Source: Taxillus chinensis (lineage: Eukaryota > Streptophyta > Magnoliopsida > Santalales > Loranthaceae). From it: 64,000 nucleotides of DNA. The notes under the pieces were generated by a model. The model made no database searches, had not been told where the DNA came from, and was given only the letters and a program-made list of their open reading frames with translations. The translations under genes were made by a program, and so were the position numbers. This document shows positions 23,241 to 35,402 of the stretch, one piece after another (the first letter of the stretch is position 1; each line of letters begins with the position of its first letter). Where the stretch lies: assembly GCA_023512835.1 (NCBI GenBank), contig CM042088.1, forward strand, positions 57,099,579-57,163,578, written 5' to 3'.

Positions 23241-23773
23241 TTTTGTTTTTATACCTTCTCCTATGCGTGTTGTTTCATGTATGTGCAGTGTTATGACGTG
23301 TTTGTGTATAGTGTTGTGTCATGCTTGTTATTATTGTCTCGTGTGTTAAGGCATGTGGTGTGTATTATATGTGTGTTGTGGCATGTGTTAAGCCATGTGG
23401 TATCATGTGTGTTGAGAGGCGTGGTCTTGCGGGGTAGTGGTGCTTTTGTGTGTGCCATTGGTATGGAATTGTTTTGTGTATCCTTTTGTGTGGTTGGTTG
23501 AATAATGTAGCTTGGTGGTATGCTTTTCGAGGGCGGAAAGTCTTTAAGGGGGGAAGGATGTAAAGACCCATATTCTTGGTCCTAGGAGTGGACTCTGCGT
23601 TAGAGTGATAATTAGAATGAGTAGATGCGAGCATGTAATCAAACTCGAAAAGTGTGGAAGTTTGACTGGACTTGAACCTGTTTTTGAGTCTGGAGCCCCA
23701 TGAAGTAATATAGGCTTATTTGAGGGTCTTTTGGGGCATTGTGAAAATGTATTTTTAATTATTAGGTAAATAG

Positions 23774-23780
23774 TATAAAA
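23774..23780 (+). promoter_or_regulatory. TATA box in Gypsy A LTR
   Basis: TATAAAA within AATAGTATAAAAGGAGAG, about 215 bp into the LTR, a usual U3 position. Confidence 0.5.
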
Positions 23781-24289
23781 GGAGAGATAGGGTTTCTGGT
23801 GCGTTTTTGGCATTCTATGCAAGAGAAAGAAAAAGAGAAAGGCGTGCGCCAGAGAGAGAGAGAGAGATGTCAGGAAGGAGTCTTTGGATCTAGAGTGCGA
23901 AGATTAAGGTTTTTCAATCAGCTTTAAGAGATAGGTGCTCCTAAAACCCCTTATCGTGATCCTCTTGTTATGATGTCGATGGCGTGAGGTATAATTGATC
24001 TGGAATGTTTTGGGGGAGAAATCCCTATTGTGACTTGATCTGTGTGTTTATATGTGTATCCGAGGTTACTATGTGATTTAGAGGTATTTTGGGATGCGAT
24101 TTGTGGTGTAAGTGGGGGACTATGCGTAAAAGTATGGCTTTTGAATATTTGGGAGTTCGCTAGGTCAATTCCAGACGAAGGGCAGTGGAACAAAGATAAA
24201 TAGTAATGCTGGGCGAACTATGTGGTCGGCAGCGCGTTTAGGGTTAAGAGTTGTAGAGTTGAAAGATAGACTTGGAGACTCAAAGAGTC

Positions 24290-24640
24290 ATAGGGCCGAA
24301 GATTAGGGGGCCGAGGGCCAAAGGGTCAAAGGCCGAGGGCCAAAGGGTCGAAGGGCCGAAGGTCAAAGGATTTTCGAGTCAGGATCTTTGAGGCCGCGTT
24401 CCAGGATCTTCGAGGCAGAGCTTCAAAGCAGTGAGCTTCGAGGCAGAGCTCCAAAGTAGTGAGGCATTGAGGCAGACCTTCATGTCAATGTCTTCGGGTC
24501 TTAGAAGAAGGTTCTCTTAGACAGACCTTCGGGTCAGTGTCTTTGGGTCTTCGAGAGAGGCTCTTCGAGGCAGACCTTCGGGTTAGTGGCTTCGGGTCTT
24601 CGAGGGAGGTTCTTTGAGGTGGACCTTCAGGTCCAAACTT
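24290..24640. repeat. Low-complexity CTTCGAG/GGGCCGAAG repeats in Gypsy A LTR
   Basis: Motifs such as GGGCCGAAGG, TCTTCGAGGCAGA and CTTCGGGTCTTCGAG recur irregularly. This is a degenerate minisatellite internal to the LTR. Confidence 0.7.
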
Positions 24641-25313
24641 CAGGGTTGTCTTTTATGTGATTTCTTTGTGGCTTGTGATGTAATTTGTTGTGTTGTGATT
24701 TATTGTTTATTGTGTTTAATGCTTTGATTGTGGCAGCCTGTGTGGCAGTGGCTAAGGTAGCCTATGTGGCGGTGAATGAGATAGCCTGTATGGCAGTGTA
24801 TGAGATAGCATGTGTGGCGGTGTATGAGATAGCCTGTGTAGTAGTGGTAGTTCGTGCAACTGATTTTTGATTCTGTTCTGATTGTGTATTGTGATCACGA
24901 CACAGCACATGCGCACTTATCATATAGTTGCTAGGAGCATGGGATGGGTTGGGGAGATGGGATCCCTACTGAGCTGTGGTTGCTCACTGTTCTTACTGTG
25001 ATTGTCTTTCTTTTCAAGAACCTACAGGCGTTAGGTGGAAGACCGAGTTGATTGTTTATTGTTTTTATATTATATTATTTTGATGGAACTAATGTAACCC
25101 TGTTTGGGAAATGATGTAAAAAGATATTTAAATGCAATAAAGATAGGTAGATTGGTTTGTGAACCTTAATTATGTTTATTTGTGATGTTCTGTGTGGTGT
25201 TGTTTGTCCCAACCTTTTATCCACCGGATGGGTAAAGGGGAGTCACGAATCAGTTTCCTTGGGTTGGAAATTTGAGGCATAACATACACAAACAACCTAA
25301 CCTTAAGGTTTCT

Positions 25314-27029
25314 TGTAGGTCCCAAAGTGAGTCTAGAGGGAGGGGTGAATTGACTCTTTTCACGGAAGCTTAGGATTACTGAAGGAACTTTACAGAGAAT
25401 GACTATAATTCAGTAATAAATGAGAAGTGGACAAAAGAGTATAGAAGTGATAATGAGCTAACAGACAGATATGAGATGAGTTAATGATCTTGACATGAAA
25501 GACCTCAAATCATATAAGAATATTTCAATGGTAGTTAATTCAGAAAGACAAACACCATTTGGGGAATATTCTTCAGGACGATGTTGATTATGGATGATCA
25601 ATGCAAAGATTGACAAGATGGTTGTGCTAAATCTTTGATCAAGGATTGACGAATGATTCAAAGTGTCATCTTGTTCTTATTCTTCATGCGCACATCACTT
25701 AGCAAGTATTTTTACTTTTTTCTCTCTTGCATTGGAACTCTCGAATTAATTCTCAAAAGTTATTTTCTTTTTTGCATGTGAGAATTGATTATATGTTTTT
25801 TGGAGTTTCAAGTTCTCGTTTTTGTGGGCAATGTCAATTTAATGTTAAAGTACATGTGTGCATGACTTTTCATCTCGACAAACTAACTTCCCGCCATTAA
25901 ATTGTAGGAGTACAGTAGATGGGTTGATTTGCTCACATCCCGCATATCCATTGCTCATACTACATGTTGCATGTCCATACTAGATCTTTTAATCTTCACT
26001 GTTCATTTGCTGATAGTGATTGACATTTATAATACGACAATAAATGTGTTTGCCTATTGCGAATGGCATGGTCAAACTTTACAAATCCTAGTTAATAATT
26101 TCGCTAAGTGTTTACCTGAGTTATGAGTTTGCCTCAAACATTAGTTGCCTCGAAGGTAGGTGACTCGAAGATTTGGGTCGAGCTCTATAGTTTGGTGAAG
26201 AGATGCTTCTGGCTTCGATAACATTAGATCCTGCGAATCTTCGACTCTTCGATTCTTTGAATCTATATCATAGCATTTATTTGTTTTGGTTAAGTCTTAC
26301 AATATATGACTCTTCGATATTTGAGTCTTCGACTCTTTGACTCTTTGGATCTTTGAGTCTGAGTGAATCGTTTACTTAACCTTTACTGGGTCTCTTAGCC
26401 ATGAGTGTTCTACTCTATGAGTCTTCGAGTCACTTAGTTAGCTTAGAGTGGCTAAGATATTCTACGACCCTTTAGTTCTTCGGGTCTACGAACGTAAGAT
26501 GAGTCTTTGACTCTTTGTGTATTTCGCTTAGCCGATTATAGTATGTTGCAAGTTGAGTCTTTGACTCTTTGAGTCTTCGACTCTCTGAGTCTTTGATCAA
26601 GGCTACGAGTCTTGGCTTTATGTTATATACTGACAGTTTCTTCTGATCAACTACTTCGAGTCTTCAATTCTTTGAGTCTTAGTTTCATTTTATGTTTTGT
26701 CAGTTTCTTTATTCCATTGTCTTCGACCCTTTGACTCTACGACCTTCGAGTCTTTGAGTTGGCTCAAATGATAACGTGCAGTGAACGTTCTATTCTCTCG
26801 ACTTCGACTCTCCAACTCTACGAATCTTCGGGTCTTCGAGGCAGCCGACATAGTTTCGGGTCTTTAAGTCTACTACCATAAACGCGTATAGAGTCCAAAC
26901 TCTGTCCTTAAGATTTCGACTCTTCGACCCTATAAACTTTCGGGTCTTCAAGTCTGCGACTTTATGAATGCACACAGAGTCCGAACTCTGTCTTTAAGAC
27001 TTCGATCCTTCGAATGTTCAAGTTGTCAG
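25314..27029 (-). repeat. Probable Copia (Sirevirus-like) LTR fragment
   Basis: It starts TGTAGGTCCCAAAGTG with CTAGAGGGAGGGGTGAAT just inside, closely resembling the inner LTR end of the first Copia element (GGTCCCTTGGAG and CTAGAGGGGGGTGAAT at 8054-8085). No primer-binding site precedes it. A CTTCGACTC-type array fills the right half, in the place where the first Copia LTR has its TTACTCCG array. It stops at the next LTR at 27030, so it is a solo or truncated LTR. I see no coding sequence here. Confidence 0.5.
26150..27020. repeat. CTTCGA/GACTCTTTG minisatellite
   Basis: Motifs GACTCTTTGAGTCTTCG, TCTTCGGGTCTTCGAG and CTTCGACTCTTTG recur dozens of times over about 870 bases, often in both polarities, forming short imperfect palindromes. 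Confidence 0.75.
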
Positions 27030-29780
27030 TGTAACGCCCCCAAATTCAGGACCTCCAAATCGGGCACATTAGCAAAAATTAAATATACAAGTTTGATATA
27101 AATTTTAAACTTTTAACTATTTCATCAAACAAACCATTAATTATTACAAATTTTAATCTAAGATCTTTAAGGTTTTGGGGTTTAGAGACTAAGTATCCAT
27201 AACCCATTATTACATAACAAAGCACATGAGCAATCAAACTTAATAAATATTTAAATTCCATACAACTTTATTTTCAAGCACTTCTCGAATCCTTATCCTA
27301 GTTTCTCCATTCCTTTAATTACTTGGGGTTAGAAAAGAAATCATAAAAAGGGTGAGCTCAAATAGACCAGTAAAGGTAAACATAAGTGGGTAAGGAAAAT
27401 CATGAAGATATCGAACATAGGAAATACCATAAAAGATTTCATGACATTTGCACATCATACATGATCAACATTTTATAAGGGAATCATAACATAGAAAATT
27501 TATGTTTGGACATTGTATCATAACATTATGATCCAAGTTAACTACCCAGATACCATAACATAACATAATATATTATTAGCTAGATCGACACTCTCTATTA
27601 ATGTTCTTTACCCAATGCATTAGAGGTCTTTCTAGAACCACCCATCATAAACTTATTTTGTCCAAACATAAGAGATTGTAACAACTTCAACATACATAAC
27701 ATGAAACATATCATAGAATTTCAATAAAACATTCAAGATTAACAAGGATAACCACGAATATCAAAATGGTTATCTATCCCAATCAATAAAGTAGATTATT
27801 AAGAGAGAGATTAGAAAAAAAAACTAATGCTTTCAACAATAAAATAAAAATAGAAGAATAAGAAATATAAAACTCTTTAACAATAATAAAATAAGAGAAA
27901 GAGGAATATAAAAGTAGTGATGAAGAAAAGAAAACCCTTAAAATAATAATTTCATAGAAATAAAAAGAAAATAAAACAAGAGAAAGAGAAAGAGAAAAGT
28001 GAGAATGAAGAAAAGAAAACCCTTACACTCCTCTTAGCGTTTTATACATCTTAAAACCTTGAAAAATATCAAAACACTAAATTAGCGTTAAGTTTATTTT
28101 AATTTATTCCTTTTATTAATCTTACTTATAAATAAATATCAATATAAATATACACATATTTTTAAATATCATACTTTAACTTATATCTTTCATTAGGCGA
28201 TTGAAAATACCGTGCTTGTAGGGCGGGATATTTAATTTAGGTTTTATCTTCTATTTCGGTTTCATCTCCTATTTCGATCCCACACATCATAAGCCTTGAG
28301 TTGTGCAATAATTAGGTTATATTCCTTAAGAGTTTCTAAATAAGATTTACTTTCCGTATCAGGTGAACAAAAAAAACGTTCGATAAGTTTATTTTTCCTG
28401 TTTATCTTCCACCTTAGCCATGATGGGTTATGAAATTTAGATATGGGTGGAAAGTGAAGATCTAGAGGGGATAAGGATGGGGGTAGCTATAAGATTGAAA
28501 CATTAGAGATTGGAGTTGTGGAAGAAGAAAGGCGATTGTCGGGAAAATTCATTATGGAAGTTATTCCTTACGATCCTCCGCTATCTAAAATCTTAAAAAA
28601 TAAAAAAAAACATTAAGTTAATATTCTCATCTTTTCACTTTAATTATATAATGAAAATATTATGATGAAATAACATAATTTAAAATAATTATATATGTAT
28701 ATAAATATATATATATATATAAGGTGGTAAAGCCAACCATGCATGTATATACGAGGTGGTATAACCAACTATATAAATAACATATGTGAGGTGGTAAAAC
28801 CAACCATGAATATAGTATATATGAGGTGGTAAAACTAACAATATAAATCTTATATAATAAATAATAAGTAACTTCAAAATCTTAAGTATTACCTTTTATA
28901 GAACTTCAACGCTTGGTAAGTACCAAAAACAAAAGAAGTTTTGAGTAGAATATTTGGGGTGTTAATAGGGCTTAAGGGTTTTTAAAGAAAATTTCATGTT
29001 ATAGCTTAAGGGAACTTGTGCATTAAGAGGGGAGGCAAGACACTCCTTATATAAGGCAAGGATGGTGGTAGGTGGTAGGTGTGGTAGGTAAAATTTTTGT
29101 CCTTAATACCTTATTTTCTTCCATAATTTTCTCCTTTTTAAATCATTTAATTCTTATATCCTTATTATCTACCACGTGGCCCTCTTGTTTCCCTCATTTT
29201 GAATTTTTAGGATTTGTTTGACTTTGAATGTTCTTTCGATCACAAAAGTCTCATGGGTGCATTGTCTATTATTTTGACTATAACTTTCTATATTCTTAAT
29301 GAAATTCAATACGATCACTTGGGATGGATTCCTAACTTAATTATCTATAGTTTGAGACTAATTACAAGTCCATTGTGCTTGCATATCCAAAGTTATTGAA
29401 TTTTGAAGTGAGACTAAAAATTTTGGCCATGCTACTAGACCTTTGTGTACTGTTTAAATTGTTTCTCCTAATAGGTTAATCCAATGAGGTTGAAAGTTTA
29501 ACAAAAGGTAGATAACTAAAGTGGGAACACATTGGTATAATTTGAACTTATTACCGAAGTTATGAATTTTTGAAGATAACTTAAAAAAACTGTACTAGTG
29601 TATTCTCTTCAAGCCTAAGTTATGAAAATATTTGGCTTTTACAACTCTTAGTTGGGAAAATGGGCTCAAATACTGTCAAAATGCTTACATCGATGGCCAT
29701 AATATCATCCAGATATTTTCAGCATCATAGAAAGGCTATCTCTTAGCCTTACCTAAATACGGGTCTTTACGGTTACCACA
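27030..29780 (-). repeat. Probable Gypsy LTR (minus orientation), 2751 bp
   Basis: The left end TGTAACGCCCCCAAATT is the complement of a Gypsy LTR end (GGGGGCGTTACA). At the right the sense strand reads GGTTGAGGGAATAA, a polypurine tract, directly before TGTGGTAACCGTAAAGACC, a typical LTR start. It is therefore a 3' LTR whose internal domain would lie to the right of 29780, but no coding sequence survives there. The body is AT-rich and holds a 35-bp tandem repeat (28721-28850). No target duplication can be tested. Confidence 0.5.
28721..28850. repeat. Four-copy GAGGTGGTAAAACCAACCA tandem repeat
   Basis: Copies begin at 28721, 28753, 28788 and 28823 (period 32-35), each containing the short inverted element GGTGGTAAAACCAACC, with TA-rich spacers. 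Confidence 0.8.
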
Positions 29781-29937
29781 TTATTCCCTCAACCTAAAAC
29801 CGTAATTTTCCATTTACGTCGAACACACAACATTAAAAAGAAGAGAAAGTATTCTGATGGTAAATTAGGAAAAATTAATTTAAGCAATTAAAATTATCTA
29901 AAATTATTGGAGTTATTAGAGCATCTTTAATTTTTAT

Positions 29938-30490
29938 TAGCTGAATAGGTTAGCTAAAGTTATATTTAGCTTATAATAATATTTTAGTTAATGATGCTCA
30001 AATGTACATCATTTATTTTTTACTTAATTATTATTTTTTTCAATCAATCTTTATTTTATATCATCTTCAAATTTTAAATTCCTAATCCCTAATTCCTAAT
30101 ACCTAATATTCACTCATTTCTCACAGCCAGAGAGGGAAGGAGGCAACGTGGGGGAGAGAAGGGGGAAGGCGCTGCTGGTGGAGGGAAGGGGGAGGGTGCC
30201 GTTGGGGGAGTGAGAGGCACTGTTGGGTGGAGGGAAAGGTGAAGGCATTATCGCCACTTGGGGAGGGAGGGGTTGACGTGGGTAAGGGCACTGCCCAGGA
30301 AAGGGAGGGGGGAGGGGGGAGGGGGGGAGGCGTAGGAGAGGAGAGTTTAGCTTGAAGAGAGTTTGTAATTATGGAACAAGGTTGATGAAAGTTATGATAT
30401 TTTAAATAAAGCTAAAATTTATTTAAATTTAGATATTTTTAAATTTTAACTATTCAAATAGCTAATATGTCAATCACTTTTGATAAGAGT
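29938..30490. mobile_element. MITE-like element with G-rich core, ends uncertain
   Basis: The left side reads GAGCATCTTTAATTTTTATTAGC after TTA. The right side reads AATAGCTAATATGTCAATCAC and ATAAGAGTA, whose complement resembles the left end (ATTAGCT, GAATAG). Between them lies a strongly G-rich block (30,120-30,340, GGGGGAGG-type). Layout and end sequences resemble the 35619-36453 element in the reverse sense. No open reading frame is seen. Confidence 0.3.
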
Positions 30491-31218
30491 ATAGGATGAT
30501 ATTATTTTTGAAAAAAAAAATATTTTTAAAAAATAAATTTAAATAATTTAAAATTATTTATGAATAATATCAATTATTAAAAATTTTAAAAAAAAAATAT
30601 TATTATTCAAAATAATCCAAGGGTTTTTGTTTCGAGTCTTGGCAATGAAGTTTCATTAGATGCATGGGCTGAAACAGTACCCGTGGGCTGTAATGGTGAA
30701 GGCAGTAGCGTTCAGGCAGTGACAATGGGGAAAGCAACAATGTTGGACTCCGATTCGGGCAGGAACAGTGATGGTGAGAAATGTGTTTTCTTTGTGTGCT
30801 CCCTTTTTGGTAGAGGGAAGAACAGATAGAACCCCTCTGCCCATTGCTCTTTTGAAATTAATTCAGTCAGCTAATTAGATTCTACAAGTTGCAAAATTAT
30901 CTTTTTGGTAGTGAAGTTGTTAAGATTATCTTTGTTTTCTCGCAAGTAAATTTTACCCCCAAAATTTTCACGGTGGGGCAGAGCAGACCCAATATAATAT
31001 AGTTCAATATAATGAGTTCAAGAAGGTTAGCCATATAATAGTGCAAATATGGAGTAGTACAGGAGAGAATATCTTGCTGTAAAAAAAAAACTTTCTTCAA
31101 ATGATTGCATCAATTTTCTTCTTCTTTTTTTTTTTTTTTTTGAATGCCAATCACTTTGACTATAAACTATATGCTACACATAACCTGACAAAAGAATCGC
31201 ATGTAAACGTGCCATATG
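30491..31218. other. Downstream flank of APS2, no gene seen
   Basis: AT-rich sequence with no supportable coding region. It includes a T17 run near 31,125-31,141, and the first few hundred bases left of 31219 presumably hold the APS2 3' untranslated region and poly(A) site. Confidence 0.4.
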
Positions 31219-34200
31219 TCATATAACGCTGCCATCTGGAATGACTGCACCCGTAAGGACAACTACTAGTCCATCACTTATTACGTAGCCATGAGCTTCT
31301 CGGCTCGCTTCTTGAACGTTATCTTTATTTATGATCTGCATAGCACCAATGCAGGTGTGAATAAATTAAGCGAGAAATAGCACATACACAAACATGAAAG
31401 GAGAAGTTGGAGCTTCTGCTTCATTCTTTTGCAGTTGTAGCGAGACTAGAAAGGTTGTAATATACTGCATAGTACTTGGTATTTTCTTCAGAATTACCAT
31501 GACATTTTTGCCTATCCTTGCATTCTTATCCACTATTGCCTTCATTATAAGGGAATTTTCCCCAATTCCAATCGGAACGCTTTCAACCTTCCCTTGCATG
31601 CCTTTTACTTGATTTTCTTCTGTCTGTTAAGCACACCCACTTGCATAAGATATTAGATAATTAATGGATTGTCTATGATACAAACAAAGAAAACAATATT
31701 TTCATGATATATTTCATATAATACATGACTACATATTTATATAGAAGGAGAAAACTATCTATGATTATGTATAATTAGGATATCAATCCTAATTATACTG
31801 TATCCACTAATTACTCTGATATCTCACTATTTATTTCAATCCACTAATTAGATTAACACTCCCTTTCAACTTGGAATTAAATATTAATTAAACCCAACTT
31901 GTTACAAAGATAGGTAACCTGAATCACGTTTAAAGCTTTTGTGAAAATATCTTCTAATTGTTTTCTACTCTTCATATATCCTATGAAAATTAATTAAAGC
32001 TGAATTTTCTCGTGGACGAAATGACAATTAATCTCAATATACTTAGTTTTCTCAAGAAACATAGGATTAGAGACAATATGGAGTGCAACTTGATTATCAC
32101 ACCACAATTTAGCCAGTGCTAGAGATTTATCACCAACTTCTTTTAAGAGATGAAATATCCATATTATCTCCCACGTAGGTTGTGTCATGTCCCTATATTC
32201 TGACTAAGCACTAGATCGTGACATAACATTCTATTTCTTGCTTTTTCATGAAATTAAATTTCCTCCAACAAAAACACAATAACCAGTTATGGATCTTCTA
32301 TTCGCTGTGCAACATACTCAATCTACATCTCAGAAACTTTCAATCTGAATGTGTCCACGATTTGAGTATAAGAGATCATGTCCAAGTGATCTTTTTAAGT
32401 AACACAAAATCTATTTCAATGCTGCCCAATGATGAACTATTGGGGATGATATGAATTGACCAACAACACTGACAGAATTGGCAATATTTAGATGAGTCAC
32501 GGTAAGATAATTTAATTTTCCAACCAAACTTTGATATTTCTCAGGGTGAAGAAATGGTTCCTTATCTCCTATGAGATGCATGTTCAGAGTCATTGGAGCA
32601 CTATAAGGCTTTGCCCTTAATTTTCCTATCTCAGTTAATAAATCAAGGACATATTTCCTCTGAGATAAAAAGATACCTTGCCTACTCCGTGTAACTTCAA
32701 TACCTAAATAATAACATTGATACCCATTTTGAAGATGTGGATAGCCAAGAAAAACACATTTCAAGGACTTAAGATCTAATTTAGTGACATGTGGGTGAAC
32801 ATCACAAATAAAGCAAATGCTATCAAATAATCTAGGGTTAATCGAAACATAGACTTGTGGGGAAAGAGAGTTTTATAAGGGATCTCACCATGAAGAATAG
32901 ATGAGGCCATACGATTAATTAAAAAATATGTGGTAGAAATTATATCATTTTGAGATGGAGTATCAACACAAGAAGTCTCATTTGATTTTGAGCTATAAAT
33001 TTTTGAAATAATATTTGAATATATTCTTTTGCATTATAAGTGTGTAAACGATGAATAGAAACATTCAATTGAATTTTGATTTCAGCACAAAAAATACAAA
33101 AGATAAAAAATAGTTCGTCGCGATTTTTTATTAAATACAACCAAGTGACACGAGTATCATTATCAAGTAAGGTAACAAAATATTTAAATCCAGGTTTATA
33201 CATAGTAGGACAAGGACTCCAAACATCATAATAAACTAATTCCAAAGGAACACTAGCACGTTTATTGATTCTTGGATTGGAATTAAGGCGATGATGTTTA
33301 ACATACTAACATGACTCACAATTTAAAGAAGACACGTGACTAAACTATGGACAAAGCTTCTTAAGTATGGGAAATGATGGATGACCCAACTTACAATGCT
33401 CTTTGAAGGAAGATGTAACACCAAAGCAAGCAGTCGATGGAGGGAGTAGGGTATCAAGAGTGTAAAGGCCCCCAAATTCATATCTTTTACCAGTAATTTT
33501 ATTTGTCATAAGATCCTGAAATAAGCAATAATCAGGAAAAAAGGTGATGCAATAGTTAAGATGATGAGTAAGTTGGCTCATGGAAATTAAACTAAAAGAG
33601 AGATTAGGTAAATGTAAAACAGATGACAATGGTAGGAGAGGAGTTGGTGTAATTGTGCTAGACCCACGAACACAAGATAATGACCTATCAACTCAGGTAA
33701 CAGTAGAGCGAGAAGTGTAACACTGTAAATTAGAAAATAGACTAGAATTACCTGGCATATAATTTGTGGCACCAAAATCAATGATTTATTTAGAAGATGA
33801 GAAAAAAAGGCACGTATTTGGAGTACCTAAATCGGAAATAACAGTAACAAAAAAAGATGAAAATTTTAGTGATTTTTGATACTTTGAAAACTTAGCAAAT
33901 TCATTTGGAGAAATATAAACTGATGATGTTGAAGGATCATAAGTAGATACAAGGTGGGTTGAACGATATTTATAATTTTTTTATTGAAGCTTTTGACACT
34001 CATGCTTCATATGGGCTAATTTTTGACAGTAATTACAGCTCTTTCAAAGTTGTGGTCGTGCTTGAAATCCTAGTAGTCTTCCTTCTTGGTTTTCAGGATT
34101 ATGGAATGATTATCTAAGCTCATAGTCATGTCATTGACTCATTGAAGAACTATTGGGTTGACTCGGTGGAAGACCTTTCATGTGGAGTGTCCGACTAAAA

Positions 34201-34321
34201 ACCTCATGTAAAGAGGAGATCTCAGAACCAAAGAGAAAGTTGAAATAAGTTTCCATTTAACTAAATTATTTATATTTGTAATTATTTGATGAGTGTTTAG
34301 TTGCCTTTTAGGTATTTCGGT

Positions 34322-34352
<31 letters not shown>

Positions 34353-35367
34353 GAGTTTTGTAATATCTCAAATAATAAGAATAAGAATTATTTTTCTTAT
34401 TTTTCAACTTAGTATAAGAGCAGATTGTGTTTTCACTCATGATGTTCATTTTGTGAAGTGTGTTCCCAATGTTATGCCTCACCTATAATTTTTGGTTGTG
34501 TGTATCATCCACGTTGCTACGTGAAGAAGGTATGTTAGAGTCCCACATCGGAGAAGTTACCAACTAAATAGATACTAATAAAGAATCAAGGGTAGCCTCT
34601 CTTCCAACCAATTGGTTTTAGGCTATTGTCCCTTGGATTTTAACACAAAAAGAAATGAAAGCCTTCAAAAGAACTCCACTTGAGAAATGATTGAGGTGTC
34701 TTTGAATAAGAAGATGGTGGGCTGCAAATGAATATTTACGGTAAAGTACAAATCAGATGGGACGGTTGAAAGATACAAGGCCAGATTAGTTGCCAAAGGC
34801 TACACCTCGACATTATGGGATATATTGATTCTGACTTTGTTGGACCCAAATAGACAGAAAGTCTAATTTTGAGTATATGACATTTATGGGTGGTAATTTG
34901 GTGACTTGGAGAAGTAAGAAATAAAATGTGACCTTTTTGTATAATGTAGAAGCTGAATACCGAGCTCTTCATCATGCTATTACAGAACTAATGTGGCTAT
35001 TTATTCTTTTGTGTGATCTTAGTTATGGTCTTAAGAAGCCGATGGTCCTTTTTTGTGATAACACGGCTGCTATTGAGATAGCCAATAGTGCAGCATGATC
35101 AAAAATAGCATGTTGGACTTGACAGAAATTACATTAAAAATAATTTAAATTCTAGTGTCATGAAGGTTTCCTATATTAAGAAAGTATATCAACTTGTTGA
35201 TATGTTGACACATACAGTTACTAGTGTTTCTTTCCATACGTTCTAATTCAAGTTGGACATGTGTGATATCTATGCGCGAGGAGAGTTGGAATAAGTTTCC
35301 ATTTAACTAAATTATTAATATTTGTAATTATTTGATGAGTATTTAGTTACCTTTTAGCTATTCTTTG

Positions 35368-35402
<35 letters not shown>

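Larger units (their letters stand above)
23559..25284 (+). repeat. 3' LTR of Gypsy element A
   Basis: The polypurine tract AAGGGGGGAAGGA (23546-23558) precedes TGTAAAGACCCA at 23559. The probable end is GAGGCATAACA at 25284, giving 1726 bp. A TATA box TATAAAA lies at 23774-23780. Purine-rich and CTTCGAG-type repeats fill 24,290-24,640, and GTGTGGCAGTG-type repeats lie around 24,740-24,850. The matching 5' LTR is outside the window beyond the Copia insertion. The right boundary is an inference from the CA end only. Confidence 0.7.
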
